The translations under genes were made by a program, and so were the position numbers. The notes beneath the pieces were generated by a model. It was not told where the DNA came from and did no database searches. It saw nothing but the letters and a program-made list of their open reading frames with translations. Positions 30,829-39,464 of a DNA stretch of 64,000 bases are shown here, piece by piece. How positions within the stretch are numbered: position 1 is the stretch's first letter; each line of letters begins with the position of its first letter. The DNA is from an uncultured Rickettsiales bacterium (GTDB lineage: Bacteria > Pseudomonadota > Alphaproteobacteria > Micavibrionales > GCA-2720935), in NCBI GenBank assembly GCA_950054255.1, contig CATLOR010000004.1, positions 109,718 through 173,717 of the forward strand, given 5' to 3'.

Positions 30829-31262
30829 AGACTGCTTTCTAACATCCATTTGTTTTTTCTATGGACTGTTAGGCGCCCAATTAAAGCATCAGAGATAACC
30901 TCATCATCTTCATTTTGAGCAACTTTTAACGCTTTATTGAGTGTTGTTGCAATTTTATCTTGGTCATTTGCAAGGTCTTGTAGCATAGCGTCAGCACTTA
31001 ATGTTTCATCTCCCTCGGTGATCGAAGACAGATCTTCATATTTTTTCCAAGTACCAGGTGCTTTTGCTCCTAACCCACGGATATGCTCGGCAATTTCATC
31101 AATAGCCATTGCAAGATCTGTGTATTGTGTTTCAAATAGTGCATGAAGTGTATTGAAACGTGGGCCTTCAACATTCCAGTGATAATTTTGTGTTTTTAAA
31201 TATAAAGCATAGCTATCGGCTAAGACGTGTTTCATATGTTCTACTAAAGCTGAATTTGTCAT
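30825..31262 (-). CDS. dps: Dps/ferritin-like DNA-protection protein
   Basis: MTNSALVEHMKHVLADSYALYLKTQNYHWNVEGPRFNTLHALFETQYTDLAMAIDEIAEHIRGLGAKAPGTW. Internal start 31262 shares ATGA with the upstream gene. Confidence 0.93.
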   Translation of the reverse strand: MTNSALVEHMKHVLADSYALYLKTQNYHWNVEGPRFNTLHALFETQYTDLAMAIDEIAEHIRGLGAKAPGTWKKYEDLSSITEGDETLSADAMLQDLANDQDKIATTLNKALKVAQNEDDEVISDALIGRLTVHRKNKWMLESSL

Positions 31263-31483
31263 TTGTTTTCTCCTTTTTCTGTTTCTAGTAATTTTTTTGT
31301 TCCAAAACGCCATTTCTTCTCCCATAGATATTCATGAGCTGAAAAAAAGAATGTTTGAACAATCGGTTCAATTAAACCAATACTTAGCGCAATTAAAAAG
31401 TTTCCAGTTAAAAGATAAGCGACACAAATAGCAACGCAGATATGCATAAGTCCGTAGCTAAGTGTCTTTAATAATATGCGCAT
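31259..31483 (-). CDS. DUF2061 family membrane protein
   Basis: LLKTLSYGLMHICVAICVAYLLTGNFLIALSIGLIEPIVQTFFFSAHEYLWEKKWRFG. Confidence 0.85.
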   Translation of the reverse strand: MRILLKTLSYGLMHICVAICVAYLLTGNFLIALSIGLIEPIVQTFFFSAHEYLWEKKWRFGTKKLLETEKGENK

Positions 31484-31576
31484 TTCATGTTCCTTTTTTA
31501 TATAACATAGTTTATCGCTTTTATCTTTATAAGTTAAATATATTATACTTATTAAATCAATATACTTTAATTATGA

Positions 31577-31906
31577 TTAAATACAAAGAGAAGTAAGAGC
31601 TTTGTGTGCTGGTTGATGCCACCTCACATGCTTCATGTCTAAAGGACAGTATAAATGAGGAAAAGATTTATTATTTCGGGCAATTTCCCATTTTAAAAAC
31701 TCTTGCGGTAAATGATCGCTCTCGATTTCAAAAATAATCAGATTTGATTGGTCTTTAAAATACTTATTATAGGTTTCTCGTAGCGTTTCTTTTGTTGAAA
31801 AGTGAATATAGCCATCTTTTAAATCAATAGCAGCACCATTAAAAAAGCCATGAAGATGCGCATGATCCCAGTCTTCCTGTGAACAAATTTTATATATTAA
31901 TGTCAT
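31577..31906 (-). CDS. DUF952 family protein
   Basis: MTLIYKICSQEDWDHAHLHGFFNGAAIDLKDGYIHFSTKETLRETYNKYF...; ATG at 31906. The longer listed ORF start lies inside rplQ and is unlikely. Confidence 0.82.
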   Translation of the reverse strand: MTLIYKICSQEDWDHAHLHGFFNGAAIDLKDGYIHFSTKETLRETYNKYFKDQSNLIIFEIESDHLPQEFLKWEIARNNKSFPHLYCPLDMKHVRWHQPAHKALTSLCI

Positions 31907-31960
31907 TATAGAATATCTCTGTTTGTTAAGTAGGGGGTGTATTCTATAAATCAGTAGATC

Positions 31961-31990
31961 ATAAAAAAGGCGCTGTTTAAAGCGCCTTGT
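31961..31990 (-). terminator. Intrinsic terminator of rplQ
   Basis: aaggcgct (31967-31974) / agcgcctt (31981-31988), with a T-run on the - strand. Confidence 0.8.
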
Positions 31991-32018
31991 ATGTTTTGAA
32001 TAGATCGTAGAAAAAGGA

Positions 32019-32606
32019 TTACTTATCGTCTTCTTTTTTCTTTGTTGTCTTTTTCGCTGTTGTTTTCTTAGCAGCAGGCTTTTTAGCAGGTGCTTTTTTC
32101 TCAGCTTTTGTTTCTTCTGTTTTTTCAGCTTTTTTCGCTGCTTCTTTCTTAGCAGGCTTATCAGCTTTTGTTTCCTCAACAACAGGTGCTTCCATTTCAG
32201 CAAACTCATCATTTGCAACAGGACCACTGTCTTTACCGCGAGCAGAACGATCGCGATCAACAAGCTCGATAACAGCCATAGGAGCCATATCACCGTAACG
32301 GAAACCAGCTTTTAATACACGGCTATAGCCACCTTGACGCTCAGCATAACGCTCAGCAAAGATATCAAATGCTTTTTTTACCATTGCTTCGTCACGGACG
32401 ATGGCAACAGCGCGACGGCGATTAGCAATACCGCCTTTTTTCGCAAGAGTAATAATTTTATCGATAAAAGGTTTCATCTCTTTCGCTTTTGGAAGAGTTG
32501 TAACGATTTGTTCATGTTTAATCAACGCAGCCGCCATGTTAGCAAACATTGCTTTACGGTGAGATGAAGTACGGTTCAGTTTACGACCAGCTTTTTTATG
32601 ACGCAT
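32019..32606 (-). CDS. rplQ: 50S ribosomal protein L17 with Lys/Ala-rich C-terminal extension
   Basis: [46 protein letters not shown]; tail [26 protein letters not shown]. Confidence 0.97.
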   Translation of the reverse strand: MRHKKAGRKLNRTSSHRKAMFANMAAALIKHEQIVTTLPKAKEMKPFIDKIITLAKKGGIANRRRAVAIVRDEAMVKKAFDIFAERYAERQGGYSRVLKAGFRYGDMAPMAVIELVDRDRSARGKDSGPVANDEFAEMEAPVVEETKADKPAKKEAAKKAEKTEETKAEKKAPAKKPAAKKTTAKKTTKKKEDDK

Positions 32607-32741
32607 AGTTTAACCCTCCTTTAGAGCCAATGTTTCGATTGCTTATAAAGGCATTTCGAAACGGATTTTACACGATAGTTTTACTCTCTCACGTCAATTA
32701 AAAGATATAAAACCCTGCGAACATCATGTCCGACTTTTAGT

Positions 32742-32770
32742 AAAAATGAGCCGCTTAAAGCGGCTCATCT
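32742..32770 (-). terminator. Intrinsic terminator of rpoA
   Basis: atgagccgct (32746-32755) / agcggctcat (32759-32768), followed by a T-run on the - strand. Confidence 0.75.
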
Positions 32771-32778
32771 ATTTAAGA

Positions 32779-33798
32779 TCAATATGGATCTTCAATTTTA
32801 CGAGCAAGCTCTTCGATGTTTTCAGGTGGCCACTCAGGAACGTGCATTCCTAAATGTAGACCCATAAGACCTAGAACTTCTTTAATTTCGTTTAGTGACT
32901 TACGACCAAAGTTTGGTGTACGTAACATATCAGCTTCTGTTTTAAGAACAAGATCACCAATGTAAACAATGTTATCGTTTTTCAGGCAGTTAGCAGAACG
33001 AACTGAAAGCTCAAGCTCTTCAACTTTCTTCAATAGATTTTTGTTAAATGGTAATTCGTCTTTTTCAGCTTCAGCTTCAGCAGCAGCAGGATCTTCGAAG
33101 TTTACAAATACTTGTAATTGATCTTGAAGGATACGTGCAGCAAGAGCAACGGCATCATCAGCAGTCATTGCACCATTTGTTTCGATGTTCATCGTTAATT
33201 TATCATAGTCTGTAATTTGTCCAACACGTGTGTTGTCTACAGAGTAAGAAACCTTACGAACAGGTGAGAAAATACTGTCAACTGGGATAAGACCAACTGG
33301 TGCTTCTTCAGGGCGGTTATCTTTCGCAGGACGGAAGCCGCTTCCCATTTCAACTGTTAATTCCATGTTTAATTTGCCAGCTTTGTCTAATGTACAAATA
33401 ACAAGATCAGGATTTAAAATCTCAAGATCAGCATCTGTCTCAATCATGCTTGCAGTTACTTCACACGGACCTGTTGCTTTTAATGTAACTTTCTTTGGGC
33501 CTTCAGAATGCATACGAAGTGCTAATGTTTTGATATTAAGAATAATATCAGTCATATCTTCGCGTACGCCTTCTAAAGAAGAGAATTCGTGAACAACACC
33601 TTCAGTTTGGATCGCTGTTACAGCAGCACCTTGTAAAGATGATAATAAAACGCGACGTAGTGCGTTACCAAGTGTTAAACCAAAACCACGCTCTAAAGGC
33701 TCAGCTACAACCGTACCAACGCGATCAGCAGCTTCTTCTTTATGCGATACTTCAAGTTTTTGAGGTTTAATCAGTTCTTTCCAATTTTTCTGTATCAA
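32779..33798 (-). CDS. rpoA: DNA-directed RNA polymerase subunit alpha
   Basis: [67 protein letters not shown]. Confidence 0.98.
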   Translation of the reverse strand: MIQKNWKELIKPQKLEVSHKEEAADRVGTVVAEPLERGFGLTLGNALRRVLLSSLQGAAVTAIQTEGVVHEFSSLEGVREDMTDIILNIKTLALRMHSEGPKKVTLKATGPCEVTASMIETDADLEILNPDLVICTLDKAGKLNMELTVEMGSGFRPAKDNRPEEAPVGLIPVDSIFSPVRKVSYSVDNTRVGQITDYDKLTMNIETNGAMTADDAVALAARILQDQLQVFVNFEDPAAAEAEAEKDELPFNKNLLKKVEELELSVRSANCLKNDNIVYIGDLVLKTEADMLRTPNFGRKSLNEIKEVLGLMGLHLGMHVPEWPPENIEELARKIEDPY

Positions 33799-33859
33799 GG
33801 CTCTGTTCCTTCTTTTTTCGGTTAATGTATTTTTTATCTATAAACAAAAAAACGCGTGA

Positions 33860-34249
33860 TTAAACACGACGTCTTTTTGAAGGGCGACATCCATTATGTG
33901 GAATTGGTGTGATGTCTAAAATGCTTGTTACTTCTAGACCAGCAGATTGTAAGGCTCTTACAGCTGATTCACGGCCAGTTCCTGGGCCGTTAACTTCAAC
34001 ATCAACAGTTTTTAAACCATGTTCCATAGCTGCTTTCGCTGCATCTTCACTTGCCATTTGAGCGGCGAAAGGTGTTGATTTACGAGATCCTTTAAAGCCC
34101 ATCTTACCAGATGTTGACCAAGAGATTGCATTGCCACCTTTGTCAGTGATAACGATTTTAGTGTTATTGAAAGAAGCATTAATGTGAACAACGCCATGTG
34201 CGATATTCTTTTTATCCTTCTTTTTTGTACGAGCAGCAGGTTTAGCCAT
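33860..34249 (-). CDS. rpsK: 30S ribosomal protein S11
   Basis: [60 protein letters not shown]. Confidence 0.98.
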   Translation of the reverse strand: MAKPAARTKKKDKKNIAHGVVHINASFNNTKIVITDKGGNAISWSTSGKMGFKGSRKSTPFAAQMASEDAAKAAMEHGLKTVDVEVNGPGTGRESAVRALQSAGLEVTSILDITPIPHNGCRPSKRRRV

Positions 34250-34274
34250 TGTTTGAACGTCTCCTTAAATATTC

Positions 34275-34646
34275 TTATTTTTTCTTACCAGCAATCGCTT
34301 TAGCAGGGCCTTTACGAGTGCGTGCATTTGTATGTGTTCTTTGACCTCTTACAGGAAGGCTTCTTCTGTGACGAAGACCTCTGTAAGCTTTTAAATCCAT
34401 TAGACGTTTAATATTACGTCTTACTTCAGCTTCTAAAGCACCTTCAACTAAAATCTCTTTAGATTCTAAGTATTCACGTACTTGAATGAGCTGACCTTCA
34501 TCCAATGTGCTCATGCGTGCATTAACATCAAAGTTAAGATCTTCACAGATCTGCAAAGCTGTTGTTGGTCCGATACCCTTCACATAGCGAAGTGCGAAAG
34601 GAATTTTTTTGTTATCTGGTACGTTTACACCTGCAATACGAGCCAC
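34275..34646 (-). CDS. rpsM: 30S ribosomal protein S13
   Basis: [60 protein letters not shown]. Confidence 0.98.
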   Translation of the reverse strand: MARIAGVNVPDNKKIPFALRYVKGIGPTTALQICEDLNFDVNARMSTLDEGQLIQVREYLESKEILVEGALEAEVRRNIKRLMDLKAYRGLRHRRSLPVRGQRTHTNARTRKGPAKAIAGKKK

Positions 34647-34727
34647 GAGATTTCTCCTAATATATTAAATTAATTCTATAACCTTTTTTTCTTACATCAT
34701 AAGAGCCGAAAACGCCCTCATTTCCTA

Positions 34728-34766
34728 AAAAACAAAAAAGGGCTCTATGTCACAAAAGCATAGAGA
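34728..34766 (-). terminator. Intrinsic terminator downstream of adk
   Basis: ctctatg (34743-34749) / catagag (34759-34765), with an adjacent T-rich run on the - strand. Confidence 0.65.
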
Positions 34767-34856
34767 TCAGCGCGCATTATATAAAATTTTTGCGCGACGT
34801 CAAGCCCCAATTGCTCTTTTTCCTTAATTTATTTTTCAAAACAAATACAAAAGTCC

Positions 34857-35519
34857 TTAACATGTTGATTTTATTCGATCTACGGTCTCTTTAATTTCTT
34901 GTGAAACACGATCAATTGCTGCCATGCCATCAATTTCATGGACAAGCCCTTTATTCTGGTAAAAAGGAATAATCGGCGCAGTTTGCTCATGATAGGCGGT
35001 TAAGCGTGTTCTGATTGATGTTTCATTATCGTCTGAGCGGCGTTTAAACTCTGTGCTGCCACATTTGTCACAAACACCTTCTTGTTGTGTTGGTTTGAAA
35101 TCATCATGATATCCTTCACCACATGAAGCACATGTAAAACGACCACAAACACGGGCAACAAGCGCTTCTTCATCCACCATAAGACGAATAACACCATTTA
35201 GTGTTTTATTCTTTTGTGAAAGCATTTCTTCAAGCGCTGCCGCTTGTGCTTCTGTCCTTGGGAAGCCATCTAGAATGAATCCATTTTGGCAGTCCGCTTG
35301 ATCGATACGATCGGAAATAATAGCGATCATAATATCATCAGAGACGAGTTTACCTTCACTCATGATTTCTTTCACTTGTAAGCCAACTTCTGTTTCATCA
35401 GCAATTGCTTTACGGAGCATATCACCCGTAGAAAGTTGTATTAAGTTGTAACGGTCTTCAAGCAGTTTCGCTTGCGTTCCTTTTCCTGCACCTGGAGGGC
35501 CTAAAAAAATTAAATTCAT
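34857..35519 (-). CDS. adk: Adenylate kinase (long form with Cys4 zinc LID)
   Basis: MNLIFLGPPGAGKGTQAKLLEDRY, FILDGFPRTEAQA, CGRFTCASCGEGYHDDF...CDKCGS. Confidence 0.97.
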   Translation of the reverse strand: MNLIFLGPPGAGKGTQAKLLEDRYNLIQLSTGDMLRKAIADETEVGLQVKEIMSEGKLVSDDIMIAIISDRIDQADCQNGFILDGFPRTEAQAAALEEMLSQKNKTLNGVIRLMVDEEALVARVCGRFTCASCGEGYHDDFKPTQQEGVCDKCGSTEFKRRSDDNETSIRTRLTAYHEQTAPIIPFYQNKGLVHEIDGMAAIDRVSQEIKETVDRIKSTC

Positions 35520-35562
35520 ATAAAAAGACCTTTTCTTTATTCTTTTTCTATAAAAATCATGG

Positions 35563-36912
35563 TTAACGACGACTTCTTAAACGTGACTTCTTAATGAGTC
35601 CTTCATATTGATACGCAATTAAATGCGATTGAATTTGTGCAACTGTATCCATTGTTACTGTGACAACAATAAGTAAACTCGTTCCACCGAAGTAGAAAGG
35701 AAGCTGGTATTTTGCCATTAAAAACTCAGGTAATAAACAAATAAAGACAAGATAAGCGGCTCCTAATACCGTAATACGTGTGAGAACGTGGTCTAAATAG
35801 TCTGCTGTGTGTGTGCCTGGTCTAATGCCTGGAATAAATCCACCTTGTTGTTTTAGATTATCAGATGTTTCTTTTGGATTGAAAACAATCGCTGTATAGA
35901 AAAAGGCAAAGAAAGCAACTAAAGCACCGTATAAAGCCATGTATGCAATTGAACCATGCTGTAAGAATTGACTAATTTGAGCCAGAACACCATCTGGATC
36001 AGCACTCGCTCCAGCAAAGCCAACAAGTGTTAACGGCAATAACAATAAAGACGAAGCAAAGATTGGTGGAATCACACCAGATGTATTGAGTTTCAATGGT
36101 AGGTGAGATGTTTGACCTCCTGTCATACGGCTGGCACCGACTTGTCTTTTTGGATATTGAACAAGTAAACGACGTTGAGCGCGTTCCATATAAACAATAA
36201 ATGTAATAACAGCAATGATTAAGAATAAGACAAGAAGAAGCATCGCGGTTGATAACGCGCCTGTGCGACCTAATTCAAACGTGCTTGCAAACGCTCTTGG
36301 TAGTTCAGCAACAATACCGGCTGTAATAATAAGAGAAATACCATTTCCAACACCACGTGATGTAATTTGCTCTCCTAACCACATTAAGAACATTGTACCA
36401 CCAACAATGGTAATCATTGTTGTAATACGGAAGAAAAATCCAGGATCAATAACGGCAGAGCCAGCAGATCCTTGCATCGACTCTAATCCGACAGCGAGGC
36501 CATAGCCTTGAATGGTTGCTAAGATAACAGTCAGGTAACGCGTATATTGGTTAATTTTAACACGCCCTTGTTCACCTTCTTTTTTCAAAGCTTCCATTTG
36601 AGGTGACATTGCGGTCATAAGCTGCATGATAATAGAAGCAGAGATATAAGGCATGATGTTGAGCGCAAAAATGGTCATACGTGATAACGCACCCCCCGCA
36701 AACATATCAAACATAGATAAAATACCACCGGCATTTTGCTGGAAAATGTCATCAAGAATGACGGGGTCAATACCTGGTACAGGAATATATGTACCAATAC
36801 GATAGACAACGAGGGCAGCTAACGTAAACCAAATACGTTTTTTAAGCTCTGTTGCTTTACCCAATGTTCCAAAGTTAAAATTCGAGGCGAATTGTTCAAT
36901 ATTTGATGCCAT
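35563..36912 (-). CDS. secY: Protein translocase subunit SecY
   Basis: ELKKRIWFTLAALVVYRIGTYIPVPGID, MPYISASIIMQLMTAMSPQMEALKKEGEQGR, FNPKETSDNLKQQGGFIPGIRPG. Confidence 0.98.
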   Translation of the reverse strand: MASNIEQFASNFNFGTLGKATELKKRIWFTLAALVVYRIGTYIPVPGIDPVILDDIFQQNAGGILSMFDMFAGGALSRMTIFALNIMPYISASIIMQLMTAMSPQMEALKKEGEQGRVKINQYTRYLTVILATIQGYGLAVGLESMQGSAGSAVIDPGFFFRITTMITIVGGTMFLMWLGEQITSRGVGNGISLIITAGIVAELPRAFASTFELGRTGALSTAMLLLVLFLIIAVITFIVYMERAQRRLLVQYPKRQVGASRMTGGQTSHLPLKLNTSGVIPPIFASSLLLLPLTLVGFAGASADPDGVLAQISQFLQHGSIAYMALYGALVAFFAFFYTAIVFNPKETSDNLKQQGGFIPGIRPGTHTADYLDHVLTRITVLGAAYLVFICLLPEFLMAKYQLPFYFGGTSLLIVVTVTMDTVAQIQSHLIAYQYEGLIKKSRLRSRR

Positions 36913-37257
36913 TATTTATACTCTATTATTAGCTAACTATTTATGTTTCGAAAATCTGGGTCATTAAAAGATACTTTTATCTCGAATGCAAGTGCTTTGT
37001 GCGCAGAATTAAAAACGAATCAATATGATTCGACTGAATTTAATTTTTCTATGTATTTTCAAAGGGATAAAATATAAAAAAAGGAATAGATGTGGGGTGT
37101 ATGTGCGCTGCAAAAAATAGTTTGAAAGCAGATAGATATTTAGTCGTTTTTCTATTTTGTGCGCCGCCGTATAGGCGGTAACTATTTGTTATAAAAGAAT
37201 TGTTTTGTTTTAAGCTATTTGCGTTCGGATGGTTTTTATGATCTCATATTAGAGCAA

Positions 37258-37276
37258 GTGTACACATAACGTGTAC
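37258..37276. promoter_or_regulatory. Candidate operator: GTGTACAC palindrome plus GTGTAC repeat upstream of the opsin gene
   Basis: gtgtacac (37258-37265) and gtgtac (37271-37276); also reads as inverted repeat gtacac-N5-gtgtac, 35-53 nt before the ATG. Confidence 0.35.
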
Positions 37277-37310
37277 TATAAATATATTTAGCAATATAGG
37301 GAGAAAACAA

Positions 37311-37949
37311 ATGAATATAGAACTTGTAATGGAACTCATACATATGAGTTATTGGCTCACATTCCTCGTGGCCGCTGGTGGAACACTTTACTTTATTTTA
37401 GAGCGTTCTTCTGCAACAGCTGCAATGAAAACAGTTTATACAACAGCTGGTTTTGTCGCATTTCTAACAGCGATACAATATTATGCAATGCGTGATATGG
37501 TTGGATTTGATGGTACATTTAGCTATCCAACAGAATACCGTTTTGTTGGTTGGATGGTGATCTTCCCAGCTCTTATTTTAATGGCGCAAAAATTTATTGG
37601 TATGGATCGCTCTGGTACAGCTATGAGAACAGCATTTGCGGCATTCATTATGGTGTTTGCGGCTTGGTTGTGTGAATTCCAAGGCTATGGCTGGGTTGGT
37701 TTCTGGTTAAGTGTGCTTGCTTGGGGTTATATGGCTTATCATGTACATCATGAATTTTCTGGTAAAATTGATGATTATAAAAAATACATCACATTAGGCT
37801 GGGCGATTATTCCTTTAGGCGCATTGGCTCATGTAATGCAAGCACCAGCGGATAGCATGATGTGGCGTGAAGCATTCTTCTGCTTTACAGACCTATTCTT
37901 GGTTCTTGGTTTTTGTCACCGTGTTGTGACACATGACCGTAAAAAATAA
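37311..37949 (+). CDS. Proteorhodopsin-like type 1 (microbial) opsin lacking the helix-G retinal-binding Lys
   Basis: Colinear by eye with proteorhodopsin: MSYWLTFLVAAGGTLYFILER (helix A), PTEYRFVGWMVIFP (helix C; cf. PTVFRYIDWLLTVP), LAWGYMAYHV (helix E), ITLGWAIIPLG (helix F; cf. IIFGWAIYPVG), CFTDLFLVLGF (helix G; cf. LADFVNKILFG). RBS gggaga upstream of the ATG. Confidence 0.85.
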   Translation: MNIELVMELIHMSYWLTFLVAAGGTLYFILERSSATAAMKTVYTTAGFVAFLTAIQYYAMRDMVGFDGTFSYPTEYRFVGWMVIFPALILMAQKFIGMDRSGTAMRTAFAAFIMVFAAWLCEFQGYGWVGFWLSVLAWGYMAYHVHHEFSGKIDDYKKYITLGWAIIPLGALAHVMQAPADSMMWREAFFCFTDLFLVLGFCHRVVTHDRKK

Positions 37950-37968
37950 TAAATAATTTTCGACCTTC

Positions 37969-38009
37969 AAGCCTCGCTTTATGTCATATTGAGCGAGGCT
38001 TTTTTTTTA
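37969..38009 (+). terminator. Intrinsic terminator of the opsin gene
   Basis: aagcctcgct (37969-37978) / agcgaggctt (37992-38001), then T9. Confidence 0.9.
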
Positions 38010-38056
38010 TTTAAGAATTGCTAAATCATAAAAATACGCTACTCTAGCACACAATC

Positions 38057-39109
38057 ATGAATGCACGTTTTATATCTATTGTAATAACTTCTTTGTTCTT
38101 GTTGTTGCCATTCCAAGCAACATTTGCAGAAGATATTGTCATCCCTAAAGCTAAACCAGAGGCATATGTGGGAGCTTTTTATCATTATAAAGCAACTCAT
38201 GAAGATACATTATTGGATATTGCTCGCAAATATGATTTGGGGTATGTCGAAATGGTTTCTGCGAACCCTCATCTTGATCCTTGGATCCCTGGAGAAGGGG
38301 AAAGTGTTTTAATTCCATCGTTGCATATATTACCAGACGTGCCACAAGAAGGTATTGTTATTAATATTGGAGATATGCGGTTATATAAATTTGACAATGC
38401 TGGGCGTTTCCAAAAAAGTTATCCCATTGGCGTCGGTAAAGAAGGGTTAAAAACCCCTTTGGGTAAGACGTATATTACTAAAAAGACAGAAGGGCCTTGG
38501 TGGTATCCAACAAAAAGAATGCGCTCAGAAGATCCCTCTCTAGCAGCTGTTGTAAAGCAAGGTAAAGATAATCCCCTTGGATCTCATATATTATATTTAG
38601 GGTGGCCAACATATGCTATTCACGGGACAAATAAACCGTGGGGGATTGGAAGGCGTGTGAGTAGTGGATGTGTAAGAATGTATCCAGAAGACATTATTAA
38701 ACTATATGAGGGAACAGATGTTAAAACATCTGTTCGTGTTGTCGATCAACGTTATAAAGCGGCGTGGATATCAGGAGGGCTTTATTTAGAAGTACATCCT
38801 TCAAAAGCGCAAGCAGCGCAGTTGGAATATGAGGAAAATTCTTTATATGATTTCCCGCAAGGTATTGTTGAATATATTACAGAAAAAGCAGGTGAGCACT
38901 CAGATAGAATTGATTGGGTTGTTGTTCGAGATATTATTTTGCATCATACGGGCTATCCTGTTCGTATTGATAAAGGGATAGAGAATCAAGGACAGGATTC
39001 GGATAAACAATTCTTGAGTGGTATTTTTAGTACCCATGAAGAGCAAAACCGAGAATTAAGAGAATCGGGATCTAGTTTTCGTTTTAGAGCTTTGGGTTAT
39101 AACGAATAA
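38057..39109 (+). CDS. L,D-transpeptidase (YkuD/ErfK family) with LysM-like N-terminal region
   Basis: Signal peptide, HEDTLLDIARKYDLGYVEMVSANP, IHGTNKPWGIGRRVSSGCVRMYPEDI (HX..SxGC catalytic motif). Confidence 0.93.
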   Translation: MNARFISIVITSLFLLLPFQATFAEDIVIPKAKPEAYVGAFYHYKATHEDTLLDIARKYDLGYVEMVSANPHLDPWIPGEGESVLIPSLHILPDVPQEGIVINIGDMRLYKFDNAGRFQKSYPIGVGKEGLKTPLGKTYITKKTEGPWWYPTKRMRSEDPSLAAVVKQGKDNPLGSHILYLGWPTYAIHGTNKPWGIGRRVSSGCVRMYPEDIIKLYEGTDVKTSVRVVDQRYKAAWISGGLYLEVHPSKAQAAQLEYEENSLYDFPQGIVEYITEKAGEHSDRIDWVVVRDIILHHTGYPVRIDKGIENQGQDSDKQFLSGIFSTHEEQNRELRESGSSFRFRALGYNE

Positions 39110-39110
39110 A

Positions 39111-39144
39111 AAAAAGAGCGCTACAGTGAGCGCTCTTTTTTTTA
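39111..39144. terminator. Bidirectional terminator between the L,D-transpeptidase and the convergent small gene
   Basis: aaaaagagcgct (39111-39122) / agcgctcttttt (39129-39140). Confidence 0.88.
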
Positions 39145-39160
39145 TTCTGTATTACAAGAA

Positions 39161-39355
39161 TTACTTGTCTAAAGAATCATTGTAAGTGCGAGTGCGCTTA
39201 ACTTTTTTCTTCATCATTGTTTTGTCACCACAATCTTGGTGCCATTCTTGATGTTGTTCTGTTGGGTATTCTGTACACGCTTTTTGTTCGTAAGAACTAC
39301 AAGCAGAAACAGAAAGTGTTACAGCAGCTGCTACTAATAGTGTAGAAAATTTCAT
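39161..39355 (-). CDS. Small predicted lipoprotein (64 aa)
   Basis: MKFSTLLVAAAVTLSVSACSSYEQKACTEYPTEQ...; lipobox VSAC with Cys19, ATG at 39355. Confidence 0.7.
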   Translation of the reverse strand: MKFSTLLVAAAVTLSVSACSSYEQKACTEYPTEQHQEWHQDCGDKTMMKKKVKRTRTYNDSLDK

Positions 39356-39464
39356 TGTCTTATCCCTTTGGTTTGAATCATTACTTAAGTTGATACTGGA
39401 AATGTAAACAGGTTTTATACCCTTTGTACAGTGCAAAAATAACAAATTATAAAATAAATTGCAA

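Noticed and set aside
31577-32293. 238-aa ORF, Lys/Leu-rich N-terminus
   Set aside because: The N-terminal half is the alternate frame of the Lys-rich rplQ tail; the real gene starts at ATG 31906 (DUF952).
37311-37949. Possibility that the opsin gene is a decaying pseudogene
   Set aside because: Full ORF, RBS, dedicated strong terminator and retained helix framework residues (R77, W81, W164, P168, D194) argue for a maintained protein, although selection analysis across relatives is still needed.
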